Assembly (NCBI GenBank): GCA_913777025.1
Contig: CAJYQM010000016.1
Coordinates: 1 to 64,000 of the forward strand
Reading direction: 5' to 3'
From: an uncultured Massilia sp.
Lineage (GTDB): Bacteria > Pseudomonadota > Gammaproteobacteria > Burkholderiales > Burkholderiaceae_D
DNA: 64,000 nucleotides
In this document: one piece after another, positions 38,716 through 50,351 of the stretch
Layout of the letters: the number at the start of each line of letters is the position of its first letter
Numbering within the stretch: position 1 is the first letter of the stretch
Program-made: the position numbers and the translations under genes
Notes under the pieces: generated by a model
Databases searched by the model: none
Seen by the model: only the letters and a program-made list of their open reading frames with translations
Told to the model about the DNA's origin: nothing

Positions 38716-40005
38716 TCAGAAGCGGTGCCGCACGCCCAGCTGGAGCGCGCGCCCGTCGTCGCCGGGCGCCCTGGTGAAGCCGCCCGGGGCGCCGGCCGTC
38801 GCCGGACTGTACTGGGCCTCGTTGTCGTTGCGGATGAAGGCGGCCACCGCATAGATGTCGGTGCGCTTGGAAAAGAAATAGTTGTAGCCGAGCGCGAACA
38901 GCAGGGCGTTGCTGCTTGACGTCGTGCGGTCGCTCTGGTGCGCCACCGAGGCCATGATGCGGTTCGGGCCGATGCGGTAGTGCAGGCCGGCCTGCACGCT
39001 GGCGGCATCCTGCTGGCTGTTGACGGTGATGTTGTTGACGAAGACCGCGCGCAGGGCGGCGGCCGTGGCCGGGCCGAGCGGCGCGATCTGCGGCGCGATC
39101 TGCGCATCCCAGCCGGCGATATAGGTCGGCAGCAGGGGCGAGTTGCGGTTGTGCTGGTCGTGCCAGCCGGCGAAGAATTTCCATGGTCCCCAGGTGTAGG
39201 AACCGCCGACGGTCGTGGTGCGCAGGCTGGGCCTGCCTTGGGGGTCGTAGGCGTGGTTGTGGCCGATGCCGACGTCCCAGCCGCGCGCTTTATACGTGAT
39301 AGCCGCACCCCAGAACTTGTCGTACAGGCCGAGGTAGCCGGAGCCCTTGCCCGCGATCATGGCCGAGCCGCCCAGGCCCGAGGGCAGGGCGATCCGGTAC
39401 TGCGCCGCGCGCTGCGAGCGGATGTCGGCGCCCAGCACCGTGAAGCCGCCGGTGCCGCCGGTGATGCTGCCCCAGGTGCCGCCGGTGCCGACCTCGAAGG
39501 TGTCGGCGGCGGCGAACACCTCGTAGCCCGGCGTGTACATGCGTCCCAGCAGGACGGCGCCCAGCGGGGTGACCAGGCCGACCATGCTGGTGCGGTCGAA
39601 CAGCGCGCGCTCCGGGTTCACCGCCGGTCCGCCGAGCGGCTGCAGCGCCGAGCGCACCGCGGCCAGGACCGGTGGGGGCAGGGCGCCCATGCCGCGCGTC
39701 AGGTACAGGCCCTGGTTCTCGTTGACCAGGGTCGGGACCTGGGTGCCGGTGTCGAGTTCGACGCGCGCCTCGAGGTTGAAGATCGCCTTCATCCCACCGC
39801 CCAGGTCCTCGGTGCCCTTGACCCCGAGGCGCGAGCCGTCGGCGCCGCCGCTGATGACCTTGACCCGGCTGCCGCGCTGCCACATCACGCCGGCGTCGGC
39901 GATGCCGTAGAGCTGGACGCTGGACTGGGCCAGCGCAGGCGTGGGAAGACAGGCGGGAATGCACGCGGAAGCGCTCGCCAGTGTGGCCAGCAAATACTTG
40001 TTCAT
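38716..40005 (-). CDS. Gram-negative porin
   Basis: Signal peptide; SSVQLYGIADAGVMWQRGSRVKVISGGADGSRLGVKGTEDLGGGMKAIFNLEARVELDTG; C-terminal aromatic (RHRF). Confidence 0.93.
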   Translation of the reverse strand: MNKYLLATLASASACIPACLPTPALAQSSVQLYGIADAGVMWQRGSRVKVISGGADGSRLGVKGTEDLGGGMKAIFNLEARVELDTGTQVPTLVNENQGLYLTRGMGALPPPVLAAVRSALQPLGGPAVNPERALFDRTSMVGLVTPLGAVLLGRMYTPGYEVFAAADTFEVGTGGTWGSITGGTGGFTVLGADIRSQRAAQYRIALPSGLGGSAMIAGKGSGYLGLYDKFWGAAITYKARGWDVGIGHNHAYDPQGRPSLRTTTVGGSYTWGPWKFFAGWHDQHNRNSPLLPTYIAGWDAQIAPQIAPLGPATAAALRAVFVNNITVNSQQDAASVQAGLHYRIGPNRIMASVAHQSDRTTSSSNALLFALGYNYFFSKRTDIYAVAAFIRNDNEAQYSPATAGAPGGFTRAPGDDGRALQLGVRHRF

Positions 40006-40150
40006 CGCATCTCTCCAGGTTAAAAGGAAGGCAATAACAAGGCAGCAAACAAGGCAAAACGCAGACCGGCAAATAAGGCCGTTTCGTTTGCCTGGGCGGT
40101 ACCGATCAGCCGCCTCAAGCGTTGTGCAAATCGCACAGGGCCCAGATGCA

Positions 40151-40186
40151 GCAAGGGCGGACCTGGTTGCCCAGGCCCGCCCTTGC
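40151..40186 (-). terminator. Strong stem-loop terminator downstream of second porin
   Basis: GCAAGGGCGGACCTGGTTGCCCAGGCCCGCCCTTGC, nearly continuous inverted repeat. Confidence 0.65.
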
Positions 40187-40220
40187 GGATCAGCTTGGCG
40201 GGGACAGGCCCCGCGTCAGC

Positions 40221-41306
40221 TTAGAACGAGTGGTTCACGCCCACGTCGTAGGAGTTGATGGTCGGGATCGCGCCCAGCGCGCCCGAACGCAGGTTGACGC
40301 TGTTCTTCTTGCGCGACGCGTCGATGTACAGGTAGGTACGCTTCGACAGGCTGTACTCGTAACCCAGCGATGCCTGGCGGGTGAAGATGTCGTTCGCGAA
40401 GTTCGTCTGTTCGGTCTGCTTCACACCGTAGCCGGCCAGGATTTTGCCAGGGCCCATTGCGTAGGTCGCACCCAGGACGGCGCCCTTGACGACCGGACGC
40501 AGGGTGTTGGTGTGCTCGCGGTCCTGATGGGTGTAGGTGCCCATGACTTTCAGTTCCGGCGAGATCGAGAACGAAGCGGCCAGCGACCAGACCTTCGATT
40601 CGACGGCATTGCGCTCGTAAGCCACCATGGCAGCTGCCGGGCCGTTGTTGTAGGTTGCAGCGACGGAGAACGGATTCGAGGTGCCCTGGCTGTTTGCAGC
40701 GTAGTTGGTGGCGCCCGCGCCGATGCCGGCCCAGTTGCCGCCGTTGGCTTCCTTGGTTGCCCACGAGGCGTTCACCTGGAAGCCGTTCGCGACCGGCGAG
40801 TTGTAGAAGATCGCGTTCGAGATACGGTTGCTGTTCGCACCGGTACCGTTCACGTCGGAGCCGCTGTCCAGCGGGGCCGAGTTGAAGCCGGCGACGCTGA
40901 TGTCGGTATAGAAGCCGAGCGGGGTCGGCAGGCCGTGCCACGGTTCGAACGAACCGACGACTTCCTGGAACGAGGTCAGGCCACGGCCCAGGCGGACCGT
41001 ACCGAAATCACCCTGCAGGCCGACGCGGCTCTGGCCCTGGAACAGCGGACGCGTGTTGTTTTCAACGGTGCCGGTGTCCGGCTCGTAGCGCATTTCCAGC
41101 TGGAACAGTGCTTTCAGGCCATTGCCCAGGTCTTCGGTGCCCTTGAAACCCAGGGTGTTGGCAGCGCGCTTGCCGATGCTCATCGTCTGGTTGGTCTGCT
41201 TGGTGAAGCCAGCATCGATGTTACCGTAGATCTGCACGGCGGTCTGCGCGTGTGCGACGCCGGCGAAGGCGCCCAGCAGAGCTACTGCCATGAGTGATTT
41301 TTTCAT
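40221..41306 (-). CDS. Gram-negative porin
   Basis: MKKSLMAVALLGAFAGVAHAQTAVQIYGNIDAGFTKQTNQTMSIGKRAANTLGFKGTEDLGNGLKALFQLEMRYEPDTG...; ends NHSF. Confidence 0.96.
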   Translation of the reverse strand: MKKSLMAVALLGAFAGVAHAQTAVQIYGNIDAGFTKQTNQTMSIGKRAANTLGFKGTEDLGNGLKALFQLEMRYEPDTGTVENNTRPLFQGQSRVGLQGDFGTVRLGRGLTSFQEVVGSFEPWHGLPTPLGFYTDISVAGFNSAPLDSGSDVNGTGANSNRISNAIFYNSPVANGFQVNASWATKEANGGNWAGIGAGATNYAANSQGTSNPFSVAATYNNGPAAAMVAYERNAVESKVWSLAASFSISPELKVMGTYTHQDREHTNTLRPVVKGAVLGATYAMGPGKILAGYGVKQTEQTNFANDIFTRQASLGYEYSLSKRTYLYIDASRKKNSVNLRSGALGAIPTINSYDVGVNHSF

Positions 41307-41751
41307 CTAGTTCTATCCTTTTTAGTTGAATCGAAAGAATCCAGAGAGTATTGAGATTTCTTGTAGTTTCTGAACACTCGGATGCTTGAACCTTAAATGC
41401 TTAACGCCTCAAGGTTGACGGATTAGTCAATTATGACTGTTTCACTTGGTGGAAAGCCAATAAATCCAATCGTGCTGTTGTATTTTCGAAACGCCGGACT
41501 GGGTCTTGGGGGCATGAACTTAAGCTTTGTTTAAGTTTCCGGCAGTCATCATGCCAGCCTTGGACCACAGCAGTATTTGTGCGGGCTCAAACGGCCGAGG
41601 AATCGCAAACGAATCGCGCCGACGCGGCCTTAGACTCTGGCCCATCCGACGCCTGCAGCCCGCAATGCCACTGGTTGGTCGCAACGGGCGCTATCGTGCC
41701 TGCTTCTGCACGTATTTCCACGGCGTTTTTAATTTCCAGAAAAGATGAGCG

Positions 41752-43311
41752 ATGGCAAATCGTGAAGAATTGGCGATCATCCGCGGCGCCCGCGCCGGCC
41801 GTGCCGAATCCCAGCTGGCGCTGGGAAGACTGTATCTTTTTGGCAGCAACGGTTTGCCCAAGAGCCTGCCGACCGCGCTGCACTGGCTCGACCGCGCCGC
41901 CCAGCAGGGCTGTGCCGAGGCATGGCAGCTGATCGGCAATCACATTCCCTTCGAGTTGGCGCAGCAGAGTCCGCAATCTGTGACCGGCTGGTACGAACGC
42001 GCCTACGACGGCGGCCTGGTGCGCGCCGGCCTGGTATTCGCCCAGCTGGTGCTCGGACTGCGCGGTGCCGGGCAGGGACAGCGCGCCAAGGCCTTGCGCG
42101 CCCTCGAGGAAGCGGGCCGCGCCGGCTTCGCCCAGGCGCAGTGGCTGCTGGCGCGTGAACATGGCGCCGCCCAGCCGGACGCGGCAAGCGCGCCTGCCGC
42201 CGGCCTGGCGGGACAGTCTCCGGCCGGGCCCGGCAAGGCCGGCCCGGGTTGGCTGCGACAGGCGGCCGACAGCGGCGTCGCGCCGGCCCAGTTCGCGCTG
42301 CTCGAGCAGGCCTGGGAGGGCGGGGACCGCAGCGCCTACCTGCAGCGCGCGCTGCCGCTGGCGCGCGCCGTGGCCGCCTCCGACGCCGCACGCGACGGCG
42401 CCTGCGCGCGGCTCGCGCCCGACGAAGTCAGCCTGCTGTCGCGCTGCGCCCGGCTGGTCGAGTCGGGCACGCCCGGCCACGACGTCAGCGAGCACGAACT
42501 GCATACGTTCTGGGAACTCGCCGCGGCCGAGCAGGACCGTCACGCCCAGCTGTCGCTCGGCCTGTGGTGCGCGCGCATGCGCGTGGACGGCAAGCGCATC
42601 CCCGGCAGTGGCGGCGCGGCCAACTTCAAGAAAGCGGTGCGCTGGCTGTCACAGGCCGGCGAGCAGGGCCTGGCCGAAGCCTGGTATGCCTTGTCGCGTA
42701 TCTATATCAAGCCCGAGTTTTCCCAGCGTAACGTCATGGAAGCACAGAAATACCTGGAGCGTGCCGCCGAGATGGGTTACCGCGATGCCCAGCTCGAATG
42801 CGGTAACGCGGCCTGGCGCGCGCGCCGGGAAAACGAGAGCAATGATGTGCGCGCCGTGTTCTGGCTGCAGAAGGCGGCGGCCCAGGGTTGTGCCAGGGCG
42901 GCAACGGCACTGCGCAAGATCGCGCCGCGGTCGACGGACGCCTGGGCCGGACTGGATTCGCTGCTGGCGGGACGCGACCTGTCGGCGCATCCGCTGCTGG
43001 CGGCGCGCCTCGAACTGGCGCTGGCTTTTGGGCTCAGCCGGGCGGAAGCGCTGTTGCTGGACGTCAGGAACGCCGACCGCGGGCATTGCCTGGTCGTCGA
43101 CATCCGCGCCAGCTATGGGCGCAGCCGGCGCCGCCTGGTGCTGGTGGAAACGGCGCAGGAGCGCCAGTTGCTCGACCGTCTCGCACAGGTGTTCGACACG
43201 GTCGATTGCGGGCCGGCAGGCCCGGAAGGGAATTACCGGCAACGCCTGTACCGCCTGCGTACCCTGCTGCCGGATACCGGCAACGATGCCGATTACGGCC
43301 TGGCGGCCTAG
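41752..43311 (+). CDS. Sel1-repeat (SEL1-like) protein
   Basis: AQSQLALGRLYLFGSNGLPKSLPTALHWLDRAAQQGCAEAW, VRWLSQAGEQGLAEAWYALSRIYI, AQKYLERAAEMGYRDAQLECG. Confidence 0.85.
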   Translation: MANREELAIIRGARAGRAESQLALGRLYLFGSNGLPKSLPTALHWLDRAAQQGCAEAWQLIGNHIPFELAQQSPQSVTGWYERAYDGGLVRAGLVFAQLVLGLRGAGQGQRAKALRALEEAGRAGFAQAQWLLAREHGAAQPDAASAPAAGLAGQSPAGPGKAGPGWLRQAADSGVAPAQFALLEQAWEGGDRSAYLQRALPLARAVAASDAARDGACARLAPDEVSLLSRCARLVESGTPGHDVSEHELHTFWELAAAEQDRHAQLSLGLWCARMRVDGKRIPGSGGAANFKKAVRWLSQAGEQGLAEAWYALSRIYIKPEFSQRNVMEAQKYLERAAEMGYRDAQLECGNAAWRARRENESNDVRAVFWLQKAAAQGCARAATALRKIAPRSTDAWAGLDSLLAGRDLSAHPLLAARLELALAFGLSRAEALLLDVRNADRGHCLVVDIRASYGRSRRRLVLVETAQERQLLDRLAQVFDTVDCGPAGPEGNYRQRLYRLRTLLPDTGNDADYGLAA

Positions 43312-43318
43312 GCGGTAT

Positions 43319-44185
43319 TTATATCAGGTCGATCTCGCCTTCGAATACCGTCACGGCCGGACCGCTCAGGTAGACCGGTTCGCCTTCCCCGGCCCAGGCA
43401 ATGCTGAGCGTGCCGCCGCGCGCGTCGACCCGAACCGGCGAATCCAGCAGCCCGCGCCGGATGCCGGCGACCACGGCCGCGCAGGCGCCGGTGCCGCAGG
43501 CCAGCGTCTCGCCGGCGCCGCGCTCGAACACGCGCAACTTCACGTGGCTGCGGTCCAGCACCTGCAGGTAGCCGGCGTTCACGCGCTTCGGGAAGCGCGG
43601 ATGGTGTTCGATCTGCGGGCCGGTTTCCGCTACCGGGGCGGTCTCGACATCGTCGACCACTTGCACCGCATGCGGATTGCCCATCGAGACCACCGACACC
43701 AGCACTTCCTGCGTGCCGGCACCCTGGTTCACGGTGAGCGGCCACAGCGTGTCGCGGCCCTGCGCCACACCCGCCAGGCCCTGCGCGTCAAAGGGCACGC
43801 GCGCCGGTTCGAGTACCGGCGCGCCCATGTCCACGGTGACGCTGCCGTCCGTTTCCAGGCGCGGGGTGATGATGCCGGACATGGTCTCGACGCGGATCGC
43901 CTGCTTCGAACTCAAGCCTTTTTCGCTCACGAAGCGGACAAAGGCGCGCGAACCATTGCCGCACTGTTCGACTTCGCCGCCATCGCTATTGAAGATGCGG
44001 TAGCGGAAATCGCAGCCCTCGGTGGTGGGACGTTCGACCACCAGGATCTGGTCGGCGCCGATGCCGAAGCGGCGGTCGGCGATGCGGCGCCACCCGTCGG
44101 GGCCCAGTTCGACGTGCTGGTTGATCGCGTCGATCACGACGAAGTCGTTGCCGGCGCCGTGCATCTTGGTGAATTTCAGTTTCAT
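43319..44185 (-). CDS. dapF: Diaminopimelate epimerase
   Basis: [23 protein letters not shown]..., [14 protein letters not shown]. Confidence 0.96.
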   Translation of the reverse strand: MKLKFTKMHGAGNDFVVIDAINQHVELGPDGWRRIADRRFGIGADQILVVERPTTEGCDFRYRIFNSDGGEVEQCGNGSRAFVRFVSEKGLSSKQAIRVETMSGIITPRLETDGSVTVDMGAPVLEPARVPFDAQGLAGVAQGRDTLWPLTVNQGAGTQEVLVSVVSMGNPHAVQVVDDVETAPVAETGPQIEHHPRFPKRVNAGYLQVLDRSHVKLRVFERGAGETLACGTGACAAVVAGIRRGLLDSPVRVDARGGTLSIAWAGEGEPVYLSGPAVTVFEGEIDLI

Positions 44186-44192
44186 GATGGGC

Positions 44193-45056
44193 TTAGTCGT
44201 AGAGCGAGGGCTCACCCGGTGGCCGGGTCTTGAAGCGTTTATGGGTCCAGAAGTATTCGGCCGGATGCTCGCGCACGCGCGCTTCGATGAAGTCGTTCAT
44301 GCGTTGCGTGGCGGCGATCATGTCCTTGCCCGGATAGTCTTCCCAGGCCGGATAGAATACCACGCGGTAACCTTTGTAATTGGGCAAGAAAGTGGCGATG
44401 ACGGGGATCACCTTGGCGCCGGTTGCGGCCGACAGGCGGCCCAGTGCGGTCAGCGTCGCGGCCGGGATGCCGAAGAAGGGGACGAAAGCGGCATCCTTTT
44501 CGCCGAAATCCATGTCCGGCAACATGAAGTAGGGCAGGCCGTCGCGCAAGGCACGCAGGATGGGTTTGACGCCGTCTTCGCGGGTGAACAGGCGTACAGG
44601 GCCGAAGCGCTCGCGGCCATAACGCAGCAGGTCGTCGAAGGCCTTGTTCTTCTGCGGCGAATAAATCGTCGACACCGGGATCACGCGGGCCGCCACGCCG
44701 GCCACGTCGAGGCAGACGAAATGCGGGCACAGCAGGATGGTCGGGCCGCTTTCCATCTCGGCTTGCGGCACCGAAGGTTCGATATGGATCAGGCGGCGCA
44801 GGCGCGGAATCGGTGCCCACCAGATCAGCGAGCGTTCCAGGATGCTGCGCGAATAGCCCATGAAGTGGCGCTTGGCGATGTCGACGCGCTGGGCCTCGCC
44901 GAGTTCGGGCATGCACAGCCGCAAATTGGTCAGCGCGATCTTGCGCCGCTTCGGGATCGCGTAATACATCAGCCAGCCGATGGCATTGCCGATGCGGCCG
45001 AGGATGGGCAGCGGCAACCAGTGCAGCAGCCAGAGCAGGGCAATCAGGAACCTCAT
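44193..45056 (-). CDS. LpxL/HtrB-family lipid A acyltransferase
   Basis: [52 protein letters not shown]..., [14 protein letters not shown]. Confidence 0.9.
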   Translation of the reverse strand: MRFLIALLWLLHWLPLPILGRIGNAIGWLMYYAIPKRRKIALTNLRLCMPELGEAQRVDIAKRHFMGYSRSILERSLIWWAPIPRLRRLIHIEPSVPQAEMESGPTILLCPHFVCLDVAGVAARVIPVSTIYSPQKNKAFDDLLRYGRERFGPVRLFTREDGVKPILRALRDGLPYFMLPDMDFGEKDAAFVPFFGIPAATLTALGRLSAATGAKVIPVIATFLPNYKGYRVVFYPAWEDYPGKDMIAATQRMNDFIEARVREHPAEYFWTHKRFKTRPPGEPSLYD

Positions 45057-45904
45057 GCGACGGCCTCGGCGTCCGGTGCGGCGACGCCCTGGGGACGTTT
45101 GTAGCGGTTGTAACTCCAGAAATACTGGGATGGGCAGCGTGCGATCAATTGTTCCATTGCGCGATTGATACTGGCGGCCTGTTCGGCCGGGGTGCCGGAC
45201 AGCTCGCCTTCGAAGGGGACGAAGCGGATCGCGTAGCCGCGTCCGCGCGGCAGGCGCTCGGCGTAGACCAGCAGGATGTCGGCCTTGCCCAGCTGGGCCA
45301 GCTTGGCGGGCAGGGTCATGGTGTAGGCGTCGCGGCCGAAGAACGGCGCCCATACGCCTTCGCCTTCCTGCGGTACCTGGTCGGGCAGGACGCCGACCGG
45401 CTGGCCGCCCTTCAGCGCCTTGACCAGCATGCGCACGCCGGACAGGTTGGCCGGTGCCAGGTGCATGTGCTGGCGCGCGCGCGCGCCTTCGACCAGCGGC
45501 TTGAGCGCGCTCTTGCGCGGCGGACGGTACATGACCGTCAGCTCGACGCGCAGCGACACCTGTTGCGCGGTCAGTTCGAAACAGCCCAGGTGCGGTGTCA
45601 GGAACACGATGCCCTTGCCACTGTCGAGCTGGCGCTGCACCAGCTCCCAGTTTTCCATCGTCACGTGGCGGGTGACGCGCGGCTGTGGCGCGCACCATAC
45701 AAAAGGCAGTTCGACGATGGCCTTGCCGGATTCGGCGATTGCCGCGCGCAACTGGCCGCCATAGCCGGCGCCTTCCAGGTTGCTGCGCAGCCGACGGCGG
45801 TAAGAGGGGGAAACCAGGTAAACCAGCCAGCCAAGTGCCGCGCCGAGCATATGTAGCACGGATAGTGGGAGCACCGACAGGAGGCGGAACAAAAGAACAA
45901 GCAT
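45053..45904 (-). CDS. LpxL/LpxM-like lysophospholipid acyltransferase family protein
   Basis: MLVLLFRLLSVLPLSVLHMLGAALGWLVYLVSPSYRRRLRSNLEGAGY..., IVFLTPHLGCFELTAQ; 4-bp overlap with next gene. Confidence 0.88.
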   Translation of the reverse strand: MLVLLFRLLSVLPLSVLHMLGAALGWLVYLVSPSYRRRLRSNLEGAGYGGQLRAAIAESGKAIVELPFVWCAPQPRVTRHVTMENWELVQRQLDSGKGIVFLTPHLGCFELTAQQVSLRVELTVMYRPPRKSALKPLVEGARARQHMHLAPANLSGVRMLVKALKGGQPVGVLPDQVPQEGEGVWAPFFGRDAYTMTLPAKLAQLGKADILLVYAERLPRGRGYAIRFVPFEGELSGTPAEQAASINRAMEQLIARCPSQYFWSYNRYKRPQGVAAPDAEAVA

Positions 45905-46118
45905 GGTTTGATTCAGGGTAGAGGAGAGACGCCTTGCCTCACCAAAATTTTTTAAGGAGCGTAAAATACCACTTTAGAGCACGCGATAGAACTTTAGCGC
46001 GGCGCTCATCGGCAGGATCCGCGGAGTTAATGACAACTTGCGAAGCGGAATACAAATATCGCTAAAGCGTCGCAGGCATGGTACTGCGGCAATTATTTAA
46101 CAGTATCAGGAGCCTCAA

Positions 46119-47288
46119 TTGTCTTCGAACGACTATCTCTTCACTTCCGAATCCGTCTCGGAAGGCCATCCGGACAAAGTTGCCGACCAAATTTCCGACG
46201 CCATTCTCGACGCGATCCTGGAACAGGACCCGCGCGCCCGTGTGGCCGCCGAAACCCTGTGCAACACGGGCCTGGTCGTGCTGGCCGGTGAAATCACCAC
46301 GCACGCGAACGTCGATTATATTCAAGTTGCGCGCAACACCATCAAGCGCATCGGTTACGACAATACCGACTTCGGCATCGACTACAAAGGTTGCGCCGTG
46401 CTGGTCGCCTACGACAAGCAGTCGCCGGACATCGCCCAGGGCGTGGACGAAGGCGCCGGCCTCGACCTCGACCAGGGCGCGGGCGACCAGGGCCTGATGT
46501 TCGGCTACGCCTGCGACGAAACCCCGGAACTGATGCCGGCCGCCATCTATTACGCCCACCGCCTGGTCGAGCGCCAGTCGCAGCTGCGCAAGGACGGCCG
46601 CCTGCCCTGGCTGCGTCCGGACGCCAAGTCCCAGGTCACGCTGCGCTACGTCAACGGCCGTCCGGTGTCGGTGAACACCGTGGTGCTGTCGACCCAGCAT
46701 GCGCCGGAAATCAGCCACAGCCAGATCGAAGAAGCCGTGATCGAAGAGATCATCAAGCCGGTGCTGCCGAAGGAATGGCTGCAGGACACCCGCTACCTGG
46801 TCAACCCGACCGGCCGCTTCGTCATCGGCGGCCCGCAGGGCGACTGCGGCCTGACCGGCCGCAAGATCAGCGTCGACACCTATGGCGGCGCCGCGCCGCA
46901 CGGCGGTGGCGCGTTCTCGGGCAAGGACCCGTCCAAGGTCGACCGTTCGGCCGCCTACGCCGCCCGCTACGTGGCCAAGAACGTGGTGGCCGCCGGCCTG
47001 GCGCGCCAGTGCCAGGTACAGGTCAGCTACGCGATCGGCGTCGCCAGGCCGATCAACATCACGGTCTACACCGAAGGCACCGGCGTCATCTCGGATGAAA
47101 AAATCGCCGAACTGGTGATGGAGCACTTCGACCTGCGCCCGAAAGGCATCGTGCAGATGCTGGACCTGCTGCGCCCGATCTACCAGAAGAGCGCCGCCTA
47201 CGGCCACTTCGGCCGCGAAGAGCCGGAGTTCAGCTGGGAACGCACCGACAAGGCGGCGCTGCTGCGCGCCGAGGCCGGCCTGGCGTAA
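46119..47288 (+). CDS. metK: S-adenosylmethionine synthase (TTG start)
   Basis: [33 protein letters not shown]..., [12 protein letters not shown]. Confidence 0.97.
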   Translation: MSSNDYLFTSESVSEGHPDKVADQISDAILDAILEQDPRARVAAETLCNTGLVVLAGEITTHANVDYIQVARNTIKRIGYDNTDFGIDYKGCAVLVAYDKQSPDIAQGVDEGAGLDLDQGAGDQGLMFGYACDETPELMPAAIYYAHRLVERQSQLRKDGRLPWLRPDAKSQVTLRYVNGRPVSVNTVVLSTQHAPEISHSQIEEAVIEEIIKPVLPKEWLQDTRYLVNPTGRFVIGGPQGDCGLTGRKISVDTYGGAAPHGGGAFSGKDPSKVDRSAAYAARYVAKNVVAAGLARQCQVQVSYAIGVARPINITVYTEGTGVISDEKIAELVMEHFDLRPKGIVQMLDLLRPIYQKSAAYGHFGREEPEFSWERTDKAALLRAEAGLA

Positions 47289-47299
47289 GCCGGGCCGCT

Positions 47300-47337
47300 G
47301 TAGGGTGGACCCGGGCGCGCAGCCGGCTCCACCCTAC
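47300..47337. repeat. GTAGGGTGGA inverted repeat, copy 2 of the family at 11257-11370
   Basis: GTAGGGTGGA (47300-47309) / TCCACCCTAC (47328-47337), followed by CCGTCCACGCG as in the first element. Confidence 0.65.
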
Positions 47338-47485
47338 CGTTTGCATCCACGCTGCCGCCCTGCCGTCCACGCGTAACGCGTGCAAGGCCCGCGGCACCAA
47401 CCGAAGCATCAACCGAAGCACACCGAGTCCACCAGCAATACAACACCAGGGCCCAACAGCAGCCTACCCGTGTTAAACTTATGAA

Positions 47486-47550
47486 TTCCGAGGAGCGTTG
47501 CGACGGATTCCCCATCCGCCAGGCTCGGATCATCAACACCGCGCTCACGT
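47486..47550 (+). ncRNA. S-adenosylhomocysteine (SAH) riboswitch
   Basis: TTCCGAGGAGCGTTGCGACGGATTCCCCATCCGCCAGGCTCGGATCATCAACACCGCGCTCACG upstream of ahcY, matching the known SAH riboswitch core (CCGAGGAGCGxUGCxACG ... CCAGGCUCGG ... GCGCUCAC). Confidence 0.93.
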
Positions 47551-47581
47551 TACTTTTTTCTTAACTTGAAAGGAGGGCGTG

Positions 47582-49009
<1,428 letters not shown>

Positions 49010-49052
49010 TTTAGTAATCTGGTAAGCTCTTCCGTGAATAGTTAAAGAAAGT

Positions 49053-49090
49053 GCCGCGGCCACCAGGGCAGAGCCCGTGTGGCCGTGGCC
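49053..49090 (+). promoter_or_regulatory. Stem-loop between ahcY and holin-like gene
   Basis: GCCGCGGCCACCAGGGCAGAGCCCGTGTGGCCGTGGCC inverted repeat, no U-tract. Confidence 0.4.
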
Positions 49091-49115
49091 CATCATTCTC
49101 ACGAAAGACACCGAC

Positions 49116-49469
49116 ATGCGTTTGCTCCTGACCTGGTTGATCAATGCCGCAGCCCTGATGGCGCTGCCTTACCTGATGCACTCCGTGACCGTCACCAACA
49201 TCGGCACCGCCCTCGTGGCCGCGCTGGTGCTGGGCCTGGTCAATACCCTGATCCGTCCCGTGCTGGTCGTCCTGACCTTGCCCGTGACTTTCCTGTCGCT
49301 CGGATTGTTCATCCTGGTCATCAACGCGTTGCTGTTCTGGCTGGTGTCGCACCTGGTCGCGGGCTTCCACGTTGCCGGATTCTGGTCGGCCTTCCTGGCC
49401 GCCATCCTGTACAGCGTGATTTCGTGGGCGCTTTCTACCTTACTCCTGAAAAAAGATGGAAACCCCTAA
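49116..49469 (+). CDS. Phage-holin-family / DUF360-like small membrane protein
   Basis: MRLLLTWLINAAALMALPYLMHSVTVTNIGTALVAALVLGLVNTLIRPVLVVLTLPVTFLSLGLFILVINALLFWLVSHLVAGF. Confidence 0.85.
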   Translation: MRLLLTWLINAAALMALPYLMHSVTVTNIGTALVAALVLGLVNTLIRPVLVVLTLPVTFLSLGLFILVINALLFWLVSHLVAGFHVAGFWSAFLAAILYSVISWALSTLLLKKDGNP

Positions 49470-50289
49470 TCTCAGTATCGAGTTTTTCCCGCCCAAGACC
49501 CCCGAGGGCGCGGAAAAGCTGCGGGTGGCGCGCCAGAAGCTGGCGGCGCTGCACCCCAAATACTTTTCGGTGACCTTCGGCGCCGGCGGCAGCACCCAGC
49601 AGGGCACGCTGTCGACGGTGCTCGAGATCCAGGCCGAAGGCCACCAGGCGGCGCCCCACCTGTCCTGCGTCGGCGCCACACGCGAATCGATCCGCGCCAT
49701 CCTGAACGAGTTCAAGGCCAAGGGCATCCGCCGCATCGTGGCCCTGCGCGGCGACTTGCCGAGCGGTTATGGCGGCGCCGGCGAACTGCGTTACGCCAGC
49801 GAGCTGGTCGAGTTCATCCGTCTTGAAACCGGCGACTGGTTCCACATCGAGGTCGCGGCCTATCCGGAAATGCACCCGCAGGCGAGGTCGCCGCAGGACG
49901 ACCTGCAGAACTTCGCGCGCAAGGTGCAGGCCGGCGCGGACGCGGCGATCACCCAGTATTTCTACAACCCGGACGCTTATTTCCAGTTCGTCGACAACGT
50001 CGGCAAGCTGGGCGTGGACGTGCCGATCGTGGCCGGCATCATGCCGATCACGAACTACACGCAGCTGATGCGTTTTTCGGAAATGTGCGGCGCCGAGATC
50101 CCGCGCTGGATCCGCCTCAAGCTGGCCAGTTTCGGCGACGATTCGGCCTCGATCAAGGCCTTTGGCCTGGACGTGGTCAGCGGTCTGTGCGAGCGCCTGC
50201 TGGCCGGCGGCGCGCCCGGCCTGCATTTCTACAGCATGAACCAGGCAGCGGCGACCGCCGCGATCTGGGAACGTGTCAAAGCGGCCTGA
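49456..50289 (+). CDS. metF: Methylenetetrahydrofolate reductase
   Basis: METPNLSIEFFPPKTPEGAEKLRVARQKLAALHPKYFSVTFGAGGSTQQGT. Confidence 0.97.
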   Translation: METPNLSIEFFPPKTPEGAEKLRVARQKLAALHPKYFSVTFGAGGSTQQGTLSTVLEIQAEGHQAAPHLSCVGATRESIRAILNEFKAKGIRRIVALRGDLPSGYGGAGELRYASELVEFIRLETGDWFHIEVAAYPEMHPQARSPQDDLQNFARKVQAGADAAITQYFYNPDAYFQFVDNVGKLGVDVPIVAGIMPITNYTQLMRFSEMCGAEIPRWIRLKLASFGDDSASIKAFGLDVVSGLCERLLAGGAPGLHFYSMNQAAATAAIWERVKAA

Positions 50290-50351
50290 CCCGGGCCGCC
50301 CACAGGCACGATGCCCGCGCGACCAGGCCGGTCCGCGGGCAGGTGCATGCC

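Noticed and set aside
45905-46118. SAM riboswitch upstream of metK
   Set aside because: Sequence inspected; no match I could recognise to SAM-I, SAM-II or SAM-IV cores. A covariance-model scan would be needed to exclude it.
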